Of a stretch of DNA of 64,000 nt, positions 21,160-33,699 are shown piece by piece (the first letter of the stretch is position 1; every line of letters begins with the position of its first letter). The stretch comes from Antedon mediterranea (Eukaryota; Echinodermata; Crinoidea; Comatulida; Antedonidae), in contig NC_092677.1 of NCBI RefSeq assembly GCF_964355755.1, positions 20,432,101-20,496,100 on the forward strand. The letters run 5' to 3'. The notes below the pieces were generated by a model, which saw only the letters and a list, made by a program, of their open reading frames with translations, searched no databases and was not told the origin of the DNA. Both the position numbers and the translations under genes were made by a program.

Positions 21160-21740
21160 GTGATTTTCGAAAAAACTTGTTTACATAAAAACACCAAAGT
21201 GCTTAGAAAAGCTTCAAATCGCATTTGGAGACGTTTTAAACCATTTTGTTCATTTCGATGAAACTTGGTTACACAAAAACATCAAAGAGCACAAAAGTAT
21301 TTAAAAACGTTTTAGACCATTTTGTGCATTCCGACAAAACTTTTTCACACAAAACATCAAAGTGTATAGAATAGCTTTAAATCGCATTTGGAGACGTTTT
21401 AGACCATTTTGTAGTTTTCGAAAAAACTTGTTAACATAAAAACACCAAAGAGCTTCAAATCGCATTTGGAGACGTTTTAGACCCTTTTGTGCATTTCGAT
21501 GAAACTTGGTTACACAAAAACATCAAAGTGCTTAAAATCACATTAGAAACCGTTTTAGACCATTTTGAGCATTTCGTTAAAACTTTTCACACAAAAACAT
21601 CAAAGTCCACAAAATAGCTTAATATCGTATTTAAAAACGTTTTAGACCATTTTGAGCATTTCGAAAAAACTTTTTCACACAAAACATCAAAGTTTACAAA
21701 ATAGCTTCAAATCGCATTTGGAGACGTTTTAGACCATTTT
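21160..21740 (+). repeat. 581-bp HOR c-Q-P-T-d-a-b (gtgcattccgac)
   Basis: Full copy. P starts gtgcattccgac, a private form shared with 27993, and has gtgtatagaatag. T has aacaccaaagagc. Confidence 0.86.
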
Positions 21741-22789
21741 GTGATTTTCGAAAAAACTTGTTAACATAAAAACACCAAAGTGCTCAGAATACCTTCAAAT
21801 CGCATTTTGAGACTTTTTAGACCATTTTGTTCATTTAAATGAAACAAAAACACAAAAACATCAAATTGCACAAAATGGCTTAATATGATATGGGAAAACG
21901 TTTTAGACCATTTTGAACATTTCGTTAAAAGTTTTCAAAAAAAAACATCAAAGTCCACAAAATAGCTTAATATCGTATTTCAAAACGTTTTAGACCATTT
22001 TGAGCATTTCGAAAAAACTTTTTCACAAAAAACATCAAAGTTTACAAAATAGCTTCAAATCGCATTTGGAGACGTTTTAGACAATTTTGTGATTTTCGAA
22101 AAAACTTGTTAACATAAAAACACCAAAGTGGTCAGAATACTTTCAAATCGCATTTTGAGACGTTTTAGACCATTTTGTGATTTTCGAAAAAACTTGTTAA
22201 CATAAAAACACCAGAGTGCTCAGACTACCTTCAAATCGTGTTTTGAGACGTTTTAGACCATTTTGTGATTTTGGAAAAACTTGTTAACATAAAAACACCA
22301 AAGTGCTCAGAATACCTTCAAATCGCATTTGGAGACGTTTTAGACCATTTTGTGATTTTCGAAAAAACTTGTTAACATAAAAACACCAAAGTGCTCAGAA
22401 AAGCTTCAAATCGCAATTGGAGACGTTTTAAACCATTTTGTTCATTTCGATGAAACTTGGTTACACAAAAACATCAAATTGCACAAAATGGCTTAATATG
22501 GTATGGGAAAACGTTTTAGACCATTTTGAACATTTCGAGAAAACTTTTTCACACAAAACTTCAAAGTGTACAGAATAGCTTCAAATCGCATTAGAAACCG
22601 TTTTAGACCATTTTGAGCATTTCGAAAAAACTTTTTCACACAAAACATCAAAGTTTACAAAATAGCTTCAAATCGCATTTGGAGACGTTTTAGACCATTT
22701 TGTGATTTTCGAAAAAACTTGTTAACATAAAAACACCAAAGTGCTCAGAATACCTTCAAATCGCATTTGGAGACGTTTTAGACCATTTT
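21741..22789 (+). repeat. c-M-a'-b' and c-run, more diverged copy
   Basis: It carries a cluster of private changes: gactttttagacc, catttaaatgaaac, ttttcaaaaaaaaac, gtatttcaaaacg, cacaaaaaacatc, gtggtcagaatac, caccagagtg and cagactacc. It is the 2823-bp-displaced partner of 18.9-20.0 kb and looks older or less homogenised than its surroundings. Confidence 0.78.
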
Positions 22790-23370
22790 GTGATTTTCGA
22801 AAAAACTTGTTAACATAAAAACACCAAAGTGCTCAGAAAAGCTTCAAATCGCATTTGGAGACGTTTTAAACCATTTTGTTCATTTCGATGAAACTTTGTT
22901 ACACAAAAACATCAAAGAGCACAAAAGTATTTAAAAACGTTTTAGACCATTTTGAGCATTCCGACAAAACTTTTTCACACAAAACATCAAAGTGTACAGA
23001 ATAGCTTTAAATCGCATTTGGAGACGTTTTAGACCATTTTGTAGTTTTCGAAAAAACTTGTTAACATAAAAACACAAAAGAGCTTCAAATCGCATTTGGA
23101 GACGTTTTAGACCCTTTTGTGCATTTCGATGAATCTTGGTTACACAAAAACATCAAAGTGCTTAAAATCACATTAGAAACCGTTTTAGACCATTTTGAGC
23201 ATTTCGTTAAAACTTTTCACACAAAAACATCAAAGTCCACAAAATAGCTTAATATCGTATTCAAAAACGTTTTAGACCATTTTGAGCATTTCGAAAAAAC
23301 TTTTTCACACAAAACATCAAAGTTTACAAAATAGCTTCAAATCGCATTTGGAGACGTTTTAGACCATTTT
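22790..23370 (+). repeat. 581-bp HOR c-Q-P-T-d-a-b
   Basis: Full copy, with acttt for acttgg in Q, gatgaatcttgg in d and gtattcaaaaacg in a. Confidence 0.86.
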
Positions 23371-23893
23371 GTGATTTTCGAAAAAACTTGTTAACATAAA
23401 AACACCAAAGTGCTCAGAATACCTTCAAATCGCATTTTGAGACGTTTTAGACCATTTTTTGATTTTCGAAAAAACAACATAAAAACACCAAAGTGCTCAG
23501 AATACCTTCAAATCGCATTTGGAGACGTTTTAGACCATTTTGTGATTTTGGAAAAAACTTGTTAACATAAAAACACCAAAGTGCTCAGAATACCTTCAAA
23601 TCGTATTTTGAGACGTTTTAGACAATTTTGTGATTTTCGAAAAAACTTGTTAACATAAAAACAAAAAAAGTGCTTAGAAAAGCTTCAAATCGCATTTGGA
23701 GACGTTTTAGACCATTTTGTGCATTTCGATGAAACTTGGTTACACAAAAACATCAAAGTGTACAGAATAGCTTCAAATCGCATTAGAAACCGTTTTAGAC
23801 CATTTTGAGCATTTCGAAAAAACTTTTTCACACAAAACATCAAAGTGTACAAAATAGCTTCAAATCGCATTTGGAGACGTTTTAGACAATTTT
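23371..23893 (+). repeat. c-O-c-c-c-k-b' connector
   Basis: Same order as at 9918. O is preceded by a core with an extra T (attttttgattttcg), and one c reads acaaaaaaagtgc. Confidence 0.8.
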
Positions 23894-24465
23894 GTGATTT
23901 TCGAAAAAACTTGTTTACATAAAAACACCAAAGTGCTAAGAATAGCTTCCAATCGCATTTGGAGACGTTTTAGACCCTTTTGTGCATTTCGATGAAACTT
24001 GGTTACACAAAAACATCAAAGTGCTTAAAATCACATTAGAAACCGTTTTAGACCATTTTGAGCATTTCGTTAAAATTTTTCACAGAAAAACATCAAAGAG
24101 CAAAAAATAGCTTAATATCGTATTTAAAAACGTTTTAGACCATTTTGAGCATTTCGACAAAACTTTTTCACACAAAACATCAAAGTGTACAGAATAGCTT
24201 TAAATCGCATTTGGAGACGTTTTAGACCATTTTGTGCATTTCGATGAAACTTGGTTACACAAAAACATCAAAGTGCTTAAAATCACATTTTGAGCATTTC
24301 GTTAAAACTTTTCACACAAAAACATCAAAGTCCACAAAATAGCTTAATATCGTATTTAAAAACGTTTTAGACCATTTTGAGCATTTCGAAAAAACTTTTT
24401 CACACAAAACATCAAAGTTTACAAAATAGCTTCAAATCGCATTTGGAGACGTTTTAGACCATTTT
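23894..24465 (+). repeat. Seven-monomer, 572-bp variant of the 746-bp HOR
   Basis: The order is c-d-e-(f/P-like)-i-a-b. The g-h dimer (174 bp) is missing, and the monomer before i has agctttaaatcgc. 746 minus 174 gives the observed 572 bp. Confidence 0.85.
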
Positions 24466-24905
24466 GTGATTTTCGAAAAAACTTGTTAACATAAAAACAC
24501 CAAAGTGCTCAGAATACCTTCAAATCGCATTTTGAGACGTTTTAGACCATTTTGTGATTTTCGAAAAAACTTGTTAACATAAAAACACCAAAGTGCTCAG
24601 AATACCTTCAAATCGTGTTTTGAGACGTTTTAGACCATTTTGTGATTTTCGAAAAAACTTGTTAACATAAAAACACCAAAGTGCTCAGAATACCTTCAAA
24701 TCGCATTTTGAGACGTTTTAGACCATTTTGTGATTTTCGAAAAAACTTGTTAACATAAAAACACCAAAGTGCTCAGAATACCTTCAAATCGTGTTTTGAG
24801 ACGTTTTAGACCATTTTGTGATTTTCGAAAAAACTTGTTAACATAAAAACACCAAAGTGCTTAGAAAAGCTTCAAATCGCATTTGGAGACGTTTTAGACC
24901 ATTTT
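24466..24905 (+). repeat. Run of five type c monomers
   Basis: 440 bp with alternating cgcatttt and cgtgtttt endings, then cttagaaaagc. R and b' (gtgtacaaaaaagc) follow at 24906-25080. Confidence 0.84.
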
Positions 24906-25080
24906 GTTCATTTCGATGAAACTTGGTTACACAAAAACATCAAAGAGCACAAAAGATCTTAATATCGTATTTAAAAACGTTTTAGACCATTTTGAGCATT
25001 TCGAAAAAACTTTTTCACACAAAACATCAAAGTGTACAAAAAAGCTTCAAATCGCATTTTGAGACGTTTTAGACAATTTT

Positions 25081-25912
25081 GTGATTTTCGAAAAAACTTG
25101 TTTACATAAAAACACCAAAGTGCTTAGAAAAGCTTCAAATCGCATTTGGAGACGTTTTAAACCATTTTGTTCATTTCGATGAAACTTGGTTACACAAAAA
25201 CATCAAAGAGCACAAAAGTATTTAAAAACGTTTTAGACCATTTTGAGCATTCCGTCAAAACTTTTTCACACAAAACATCAAAGTGTACAGAATAGCTTTA
25301 AATCGCATTTGGAGACGTTTTAGACCATTTTGTAGTTTTCGAAAAAACTTGTTAACATAAAAACACAAAAGAGCTTCAAATCGCATTTGGAGATGTTTTA
25401 GACCCTTTTGTGCATTTCGATGAAACTTGGTTACACAAAAACATCAAAGTGCTTAAAATCACATTAGAAACCGTTTTAGACCATTTTGAGCATTTCGTAA
25501 AAACTTTTCACACAAAAACATCAAAGTCCACAAAATAGCTTAATATCGTATTTAAAAACGTTTTAGACCATTTTGAACATTTCGAAAAAACTTTTTCACA
25601 CAAAACATCAAAGTTTACAAAATAGCTTCAAATCGCATTTGGAGACGTTTTAGACCATTTTGTGATTTTCGAAAAAACTTGTTAACATAAAAACACCAAA
25701 GTGCTCAGAAAAGCTTCAAATCGCATTTGGAGACGTTTTAAACCATTTTTTTCATTTCGATGAAACTTGGTTACACAAAAACATTAAAGAGCACAAAAGT
25801 ATTTAAAAACGTTTTAGACCATTTTGAGCATTCCGACAAAACTTTTTCACACAAAACATCAAAGTGTACAGAATAGCTTTAAATCGCATTTGGAGACGTT
25901 TTAGACCATTTT
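25081..25912 (+). repeat. 581-bp HOR plus truncated second copy (c-Q-P)
   Basis: The full copy is 25081-25661, with cattccgtc and gagatgttttag. The second copy stops after P at 25912 and joins an f-like monomer with cgacaaaaattttt. Its Q starts after an attttttt form of the core. Confidence 0.84.
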
Positions 25913-26812
25913 GAGCATTTCGACAAAAATTTTTCACACAAAACATCAAAGTGTACAGAATAGCTTCAAATCGCATTTGGAGACGTTTTAACCCATTTTG
26001 AGCATTTCGATAAAATTTTACACACAAAAACATCAAAGTGCACAAAATAGCTTAATATGGTATTTAAAAACGTTTTAGACCATTTTGAGCATTTCAACAA
26101 AACCTTTTCTCACAAAACATCAAAGTGTACAGAATAGCTTCAAATCGCATTTGGAGACGTTTTAGACCATTTTGTGCATTTCGATGAAACTTGGTTACAC
26201 AAAAACATCAAAGTGCTTAAAATCACATTTTGAGCATTTCGTTAAAACTTTTCACACAAAAACATCAAAGTCCACAAAATAGCTTAATATCGTATTTAAA
26301 ATCGTTTTAGACCATTTTGAGCATTTCGAAAAAACTTTTCCACACAAAACATCAAAGTTTACAAAACAGCTTCAAATCGCATTTGGAGACGTTTTAGACC
26401 ATTTTGTGATTTTCGTAAAAACTTGTTAACATAAAAACACCAAAGTGCTTAGAAAAGCTTCAAATCGCATTTGGAGACGTTTTAGACCATTTTGTGCATT
26501 TCGATGAAACTTGGTTACACAAAAACATCAAAGTGCTTAAAATCACATTTTGAACATTTCGTTAAAAGTTTTCACACAAAACATCAAAGAGTAAAAAATA
26601 GCTTAATATCGTATTTAAAAACGTTTTAGACCATTTTGAGCATTTCGAAAAAACTTTTCCCCACAAAACATCAAAGTTTACAAAATAGCTTCAAATCGCA
26701 TTTGGAGACGTTTTAGACCATTTTGTGATTTTCGAAAAAACTTGTTAACATAAAAACACCAAAGTGCTCAGAATACCTTCAAATCGCATTTGGAGACGTT
26801 TTAGACCATTTT
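25913..26812 (+). repeat. f-g-h-i-a-b then c-i-x-b-c segment
   Basis: The right two thirds of a 746-bp unit (25913-26405) is followed by a segment with ttttcgtaaaaac (26406-26812). That segment matches 8348-8755 except for one lost A in x. A private aaaatcgttttag lies in a and acaaaacagc in b. Confidence 0.8.
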
Positions 26813-27393
26813 GTGATTTTCGAAAAAACTTGTTAACATAAAAACACCAAAGTGCTTAGAAAAGCTTCAAATCGCATTTGGAGACGTTTTAGACCATTTT
26901 GTGCATTTCGATGAAACTTGGTTACACAAAAACATCAAAGAGCACAAAAGTATTTAAAAACCTTTTAGACCATTTTGAGCATTCCGACAAAACTTTTTCA
27001 CACAAAACATCAAAGTGTACAGAATAGCTTTAAATCGCATTTGGAGACGTTTTAGACCATTTTGTAGTTTTCGAAAAAACTTGTTAACATAAAAACACAA
27101 AAGAGCTTCAAATCGCATTTGGAGACGTTTTAGACCCTTTTGTGCATTTCGATGAAACTTGGTTACACAAAAACATCAAAGTGCTTAAAATCACATTAGA
27201 AACCGTTTTATACCATTTTGAGCATTTCGTTAAAACTTTTCACACAAAAACATCAAAGTCCACAAAATAGCTTAATATCGTATTTAAAAACGTTTTAGAC
27301 AATTTTGAGCATTTCGAAAAAACTTTTTCACACAAAACATCAAAGTGCTCAGAATACCTTCAAATCGCATTTTGAGACGTTTTAGACCATTTT
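26813..27393 (+). repeat. 581-bp HOR with chimeric last monomer
   Basis: Q starts gtgcatttcg rather than gttcatttcg. P is preceded by aaaaaccttttag, and d ends gttttatacc. The last monomer is the b/c chimera (gctcagaatacc), as at 9250-9336, and is also preceded by gacaattttgagc. Confidence 0.85.
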
Positions 27394-27828
27394 GTTCATT
27401 TCGATGAAACAAAAACACAAAAACATCAAATTGCACAAAATGGCTTAATATGATATGGGAAAACGTTTTAGACCATTTTGAACATTTCGTTAAAAGTTTT
27501 CACACAAAAACATCAAAGTCCACAAAATAGCTTAATATCGTATTTAAAAACGTTTTAGACCATTTTGAGCATTTCGAAAAAACTTTTCCACACAAAACAT
27601 CAAAGTTTACAAAATAGCTTCAAATCGCATTTGGAGACGTTTTAGACCATTTTGTGATTTTCGAAAAAACTTGATAACATAAAAACACCAAAGTGCTCAG
27701 AATACCTTCAAATCGTGTTTTGAGACGTTTTAGACCATTTTGTGATTTTCGAAAAAACTTTTTCACACAAAACATCAAAGTGTACAAAATGGCTTCAAAT
27801 CGCATTTGGAGACGTTTTAGACAATTTT
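27394..27828 (+). repeat. M-a'-b, c, and c/b chimera
   Basis: After M, a' and b comes c with ttgataacat. Then, at about 27742-27760, gattttcgaaaaaac runs into tttttcacac of a b monomer with acaaaatggc. This is a c-left, b-right chimera not seen elsewhere in the window. Confidence 0.8.
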
Positions 27829-28409
27829 GTGATTTTCGAAAAAACTTGTTTACATAAAAACACCAAAGTGCTTAGAAAAGCTTCAAATCGCATTTGGAGA
27901 CGTTTTAAACCATTTTGTTCATTTCGATGAAACTTGGTTACACAAAAACATCAAAGAGCACAAAAGTATTTAAAAACGTTTTAGACCATTTTGTGCATTC
28001 CGACAAAACTTTTTCACACAAAACATCAAAGTGTACAGAATAGCTTTAAATCGCATTTGGAGACGTTTTAGACCATTTTGTAGTTTTCGAAAAAACTTGT
28101 TAACATAAAAACACCAAAGAGCTTCAAATCGCATTTGGAGACGTTTTAGACCCTTTTGTGCATTTCGATGATACTTGGTTACACAAAAACATCAAAGTGC
28201 TTAAAATCACATTAGAAACCGTTTTAGACCATTTTCAGCATTTCGTTAAAACTTTTCACACAAAAACATCAAAGTCCACAAAATAGCTTAATATCGTATT
28301 TAAAAACGTTTTAGACCATTTTGAGCATTTCGAAAAAACTTTTTCACACAAAACATCAAAGTTTACAAAATAGCTTCAAATCGCATTTGGAGACGTTTTA
28401 GACCATTTT
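27829..28409 (+). repeat. 581-bp HOR (gtgcattccgac)
   Basis: Full copy sharing gtgcattccgac and aacaccaaagagc with 21160-21740. d has gatgatacttgg and its core reads attttcagc. Confidence 0.86.
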
Positions 28410-28497
28410 GTGATTTTCGAAAAAACTTGTTAACAAAAAAACACCAAAGTGCTCAGAATACCTTCAAATCGCTTTTTGAGACGTTTTAGACCATTTT
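28410..28497 (+). repeat. Single c monomer with private changes
   Basis: It reads gttaacaaaaaaacacc and aaatcgctttttgag. It links the 581-bp unit to the next 746-bp unit. Confidence 0.8.
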
Positions 28498-29238
28498 GTG
28501 ATTTTCGAAAAAACAACATAAAAACACCAAAGTGCTCAGAATACCTTCAAATCGCATTTGGAGACGTTTTAGACCCTTTTGTGCATTTCGATGAAACTTG
28601 GTTACACAAAAACATCAAAGTGCTTAAAATCACAGTAGAAACCGTTTTAGACCATTTTGAGCATTGCGTTAACATTTTTCACAGAAAAACATCAAAGAGC
28701 AAAAAATAGCTTAATATCGTATTTAAAAACGTTTTAGACCATTTTGAGCATTTCGACAAAACTTTTTCACACAAAATATCAAAGTGTACAGAATAGCTTC
28801 AAATCGCATTTGGAGACGTTTTAACCCATTTTGAGCATTTCGATAAAATTTTACACACAAAAACATCAAAGTGCACAAAATAGCTTAATATGGTATTTAA
28901 AAACGTTTTAGACCATTTTGAGCATTTCAACAAAACTTTTTCTCACAAAACATCAAAGTGTACAGAATAGCTTCAAATCGCATTTGGAGACGTTTTAGAC
29001 CATTTTGTGCATTTCGATGAAACTTGGTTACACAAAAACATCAAAGTGCTTAAAATCACATTTTGAGCATTTCGTTAAAACTTTTCACACAAAAACATCA
29101 AAGTCCACAAAATAGCTTAATATCGTATTTAAAAACGTTTTAGACCATTTTGAGCATTTCGAAAAAACTTTTCCACACAAAACATCAAAGTTTACAAAAT
29201 AGCTTCAAATCGCATTTGGAGACGTTTTAGACCATTTT
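28498..29238 (+). repeat. 746-bp HOR opening with O (741 bp)
   Basis: The first monomer is the 5-bp-deleted O. e is unusual: cacagtagaaacc precedes it and it reads gcattgcgttaacattttt. f has caaaatatcaaag as at 10.7 and 17.3 kb. Confidence 0.87.
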
Positions 29239-29590
29239 GTGATTTTCGAAAAAACTTGTTAACATAAAAACACCAAAGTGCTCAGAATACCTTCAAATCG
29301 CATTTTGAGACGTTTTAGACCATTTTGTGATTTTCGAAAAAACTTGTTAACATAAAAACACCAAAGTGCTCAGAATACCTTCAAATCGTGTTTTGAGACG
29401 TTTTAGACCATTTTGTGATTTTCGAAAAAACTTGTTAACATAAAAACACCAAAGTGCTCAGAATACCTTCAAATCGCATTTTGAGACGTTTTAGACCATT
29501 TTGTGATTTTCGAAAAAACTTGGTTACACAAAAACACCAAAGAGCACAAAAGATCTTAATATCGTATTTAAAAACGTTTTAGACCATTTT
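29239..29590 (+). repeat. Three c monomers plus a c/R chimera
   Basis: Three c copies are followed at 29503-29590 by a monomer with c-type gattttcgaaaaaac joined to R-type ttggttacac. Its aaaacaccaaagagc retains the c-type acacc. Confidence 0.82.
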
Positions 29591-29677
29591 GAGCATTTCG
29601 AAAAAACTTTTTCACACAAAACATCAAAGTGTACAAAATAGCTTCAAATCGCATTTTGAGACGTTTTAGACAATTTT

Positions 29678-30509
29678 GTGATTTTCGAAAAAACTTGTTT
29701 ACATAAAAACACCAAAGTGCTTAGAAAAGCTTCAAATCGCATTTGGAGACGTTTTAAACCATTTTGTTCATTTCGATGAAACTTGGTTACACAAAAACAT
29801 CAAAAAGCACAAAAGTATTTAAAAACGTTTTAGACCATTTTGAGCATTCCGTCAAAACTTTTTCACACAAAACATCAAAGTGTACAGAATAGCTTTAAAT
29901 CGCATTTGGAGACGTTTTAGACCATTTTGTAGTTTTCGAAAAAACTTGTTAACATAAAAACACAAAAGAGCTTCAAATCGCATTTGGAGACGTTTTAGAC
30001 CCTTTTGTGCATTTCGATGAAACTTGGTTACACAAAAACATCAAAGTGCTTAAAATCACATTAGAAACCGTTTTAGACCATTTTGAGCATTTCGTTAAAA
30101 CTTTTCACACAAAAACATCAAAGTCCACAAAATAGCTTAATATCGTATTTAAAAACGTTTTAGACCATTTTGAGCATTTCGAAAAAACTTTTTCACACAA
30201 AACATCAAAGTTTACAAAATAGCTTCAAATCGCATTTGGAGACGTTTTAGACCATTTTGTGATTTTCGAAAAAACTTGTTAACATAAAAACACCAAAGTG
30301 CTCAGAAAAGCTTCAAATCGCATTTGGAGACGTTTTAAACCATTTTGTTCATTTCGATGAAACTTGGTTACACAAAAACATCAAAGAGCACAAAAGTATT
30401 TAAAAACGTTTTAGACCATTTTGAGCATTCCGACAAAACTTTTTCACACAAAACATCAAAGTGTACAGAATAGCTTTAAATCGCATTTGGAGACGTTTTA
30501 ACCCATTTT
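29678..30509 (+). repeat. 581-bp HOR plus c-Q-(P/f) truncated copy
   Basis: The full copy is 29678-30258, with atcaaaaagcac in Q and cattccgtc. The truncated copy is 30259-30509. Its last monomer starts as P (cattccgac) and ends as f (acgttttaaccc). The same arrangement occurs at 36325, 57918 and 62278. Confidence 0.87.
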
Positions 30510-30915
30510 GAGCATTTCGATAAAATTTTACACACAAAAACATCAAAGTGCACAAAATAGCTTAATATGGTATTTAAAAACGTTTTAGACCATTTTGAGC
30601 ATTTCAACAAAACTTTTTCTCACAAAACATCAAAGTGTACAGAATAGCTTCAAATCGCATTTGGAGACGTTTTAGACCATTTTGTGCATTTCGATGAAAC
30701 TTGGTTACACAAAAACATCAAAGTGCTTAAAATCACATTTTGAGCATTTCGTTAAAACTTTTCACACAAAAACATCAAAGTCCACAAAATAGCTTAATAT
30801 CGTATTTAAAAACGTTTTAGACCATTTTGAGCATTTCGAAAAAACTTTTCCACACAAAACATCAAAGTTTACAAAATAGCTTCAAATCGCATTTGGAGAC
30901 GTTTTAGACCATTTT
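30510..30915 (+). repeat. g-h-i-a-b, right part of 746-bp HOR
   Basis: Five monomers complete the unit begun by the P/f chimera. They lie inside the first copy of the 2267-bp tandem duplication. Confidence 0.85.
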
Positions 30916-31257
30916 GTGATTTTCGAAAAAACTTGTTAACATAAAAACACCAAAGTGCTCAGAATACCTTCAAATCGCATTTTGAGACGTTTTAGACCAT
31001 TTTGTGATTTTCGAAAAAACTTGTTAACATAAAAACACCAAAGTGCTCAGAATACCTTCAAATCGCATTTTGAGACGTTTTAGACCATTTTGTGATTTTC
31101 GAAAAAACTTGTTAACATAAAAACACCAAAGTGCTCAGAATCGTGTTTTGAGACGTTTTAGACCATTTTGTGATTTTCGAAAAAACTTGTTAACATAAAA
31201 ACACCAAAGTGCTTAGAAAAGCTTCAAATCGCATTTGGAGACGTTTTAGACCATTTT
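30916..31257 (+). repeat. Run of four c monomers, one with 10-bp deletion
   Basis: 342 bp. The third copy reads cagaatcgtgttttgag and is ten bases shorter. R and b' follow at 31258-31432. The same run occurs at 33183 and 37563. Confidence 0.84.
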
Positions 31258-31432
31258 GTTCATTTCGATGAAACTTGGTTACACAAAAACATCAAAGAGC
31301 ACAAAAGATCTTAATATCGTATTTAAAAACGTTTTAGACCATTTTGAGCATTTCGAAAAAACTTTTTCACACAAAACATCAAAGTGTACAAAATAGCTTC
31401 AAATCGCATTTGGAGACGTTTTAGACAATTTT

Positions 31433-32013
31433 GTGATTTTCGAAAAAACTTGTTTACATAAAAACACCAAAGTGCTTAGAAAAGCTTCAAATCGCATTTG
31501 GAGACGTTTTAAACCATTTTGTTCATTTCGATGAAACTTGGTTACACAAAAACATCAAAGAGCACAAAAGTATTTAAAAACGTTTTAGACCATTTTGAGC
31601 ATTCCGACAAAACTTTTTCACACAAAACATCAAAGTGTACAGAATAGCTTTAAATCGCATTTGGAGACGTTTTAGACCATTTTGTAGTTTTCGAAAAAAC
31701 TTGTTAACATAAAAACACAAAAGAGCTTCAAATCGCATTTGGAGACGTTTTAGACCCTTTTGTGCATTTCGATGAAACTTGGTTACACAAAAACATCAAA
31801 GTGCTTAAAATCACATTAGAAACCGTTTTAGACCATTTTGAGCATTTCGTTAAAACTTTTCACACAAAAACATCAAAGTCCACAAAATAGCTTAATATCG
31901 TATTTAAAAACGTTTTAGACCATTTTGAGCATTTCGAAAAAACTTTTTCACACAAAACATCAAAGTTTACAAAATAGCTTCAAATCGCATTTGGAGACGT
32001 TTTAGACCATTTT
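31433..32013 (+). repeat. 581-bp HOR c-Q-P-T-d-a-b
   Basis: Full canonical copy with cattccgac in P. Its counterpart is 33700-34280, 2267 bp downstream. Confidence 0.87.
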
Positions 32014-32436
32014 GTGATTTTCGAAAAAACTTGTTAACATAAAAACACCAAAGTGCTCAGAATACCTTCAAATCGCATTTTGAGACGTTTTAGACCATTT
32101 TGTGATTTTCGAAAAAACTTAACATAAAAACACCAAAGTGCTCAGAATACCTTCAAATCGCATTTGGAGACGTTTTAGACCATTTTGTGATTTTCGAAAA
32201 AACTTGTTAACATAAAAACACCAAAGTGCTTAGAAAAGCTTCAAATCGCATTTGGAGACGTTTTAGACCATTTTGTGCATTTCGATGAAAAAACATCAAA
32301 GTGTACATAATAGCTTCAAATCGCATTAGAAACCGTTTTAGACCATTTTGAGCATTTCGAAAAAACTTTTTCACACAAAACATCAAAGTGTACAAAATAG
32401 CTTCAAATCGCATTTGGAGACGTTTTAGACAATTTT
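32014..32436 (+). repeat. c-run, k-short and b'
   Basis: It includes c with cttaacat, c forms, the 75-bp k-short with gtgtacataatagc (private, shared with 34532), and b'. Confidence 0.82.
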
Positions 32437-33182
32437 GTGATTTTCGAAAAAACTTGTTTACATAAAAACACCAAAGTGCTAAGAATAGCTTCCAATCGCA
32501 TTTGGAGACGTTTTAGACCCTTTTGTGCATTTCGATGAAACTTGGTTACACAAAAACATCAAAGTGCTTAAAATCACATTAGAAACCGTTTTAGACCATT
32601 TTGAGCATTTCGTTAAAATTTTTCACAGAAAAACATCAAAGAGCAAAAAATAGCTTAATATCGTATTTAAAAACGTTTTAGACCATTTTGAGCATTTCGA
32701 CAAAACTTTTTCACACAAAACATCAAAGTGTACAGAATAGCTTAATATCGCATTTGGAGACGTTTTAACCCATTTTGAGCATTTCGATAAAATTTTACAC
32801 ACAAAAACATCAAAGTGCACAAAATAGCTTAATATGGTATTTAAAAACGTTTTAGAACATTTTGAGCATTTCAACAAAACTTTTTCTCACAAAACATCAA
32901 AGTGTACAGAATAGCTTCAAATCGCATTGGGAGACGTTTTAGACCATTTTGTGCATTTCGATGAAACTTGGTTACACAAAAACATCAAAGTGCTTAAAAT
33001 CACATTTTGAGCATTTCGTTAAAACTTTTCACACAAAAACATCAAAGTCCACAAAATAGCTTAATATCGTATTTAAAAACGTTTTAGACCATTTTGAGCA
33101 TTTCGAAAAAACTTTTCCACACAAAACATCAAAGTTTACAAAATAGCTTCAAATCGCATTTGGAGACGTTTTAGACCATTTT
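32437..33182 (+). repeat. 746-bp HOR with chimeric f
   Basis: Complete nine-monomer copy. f reads cttaatatcgcatttgg, a class II left part joined to a class I right part, also seen at 35.0, 56.6 and 60.96 kb. h has gcattgggagacg. Confidence 0.88.
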
Positions 33183-33699
33183 GTGATTTTCGAAAAAACT
33201 TGTTAACATAAAAACACCAAAGTGCTCAGAATACCTTCAAATCGCATTTTGAGACGTTTTAGACCATTTTGTGATTTTCGAAAAAACTTGTTAACATAAA
33301 AACACCAAAGTGCTCAGAATACCTTCAAATCGCATTTTGAGACGTTTTAGACCATTTTGTGATTTTCGAAAAAACTTGTTAACATAAAAACACCAAAGTG
33401 CTCAGAATCGTGTTTTGAGACGTTTTAGACCATTTTGTGATTTTCGAAAAAACTTGTTAACATAAAAACACCAAAGTGCTTAGAAAAGCTTCAAATCGCA
33501 TTTGGAGACGTTTTAGACCATTTTGTTCATTTCGATGAAACTTGGTTACACAAAAACATCAAAGAGCACAAAAGATCTTAATATCGTATTTAAAAACGTT
33601 TTAGACCATTTTGAGCATTTCGAAAAAACTTTTTCACACAAAACATCAAAGTGTACAAAATAGCTTCAAATCGCATTTGGAGACGTTTTAGACAATTTT

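Noticed and set aside
21741-22250. Boundary with a different satellite family
   Set aside because: The cluster of private changes is real, but every monomer still aligns to c, M, a' and b'.
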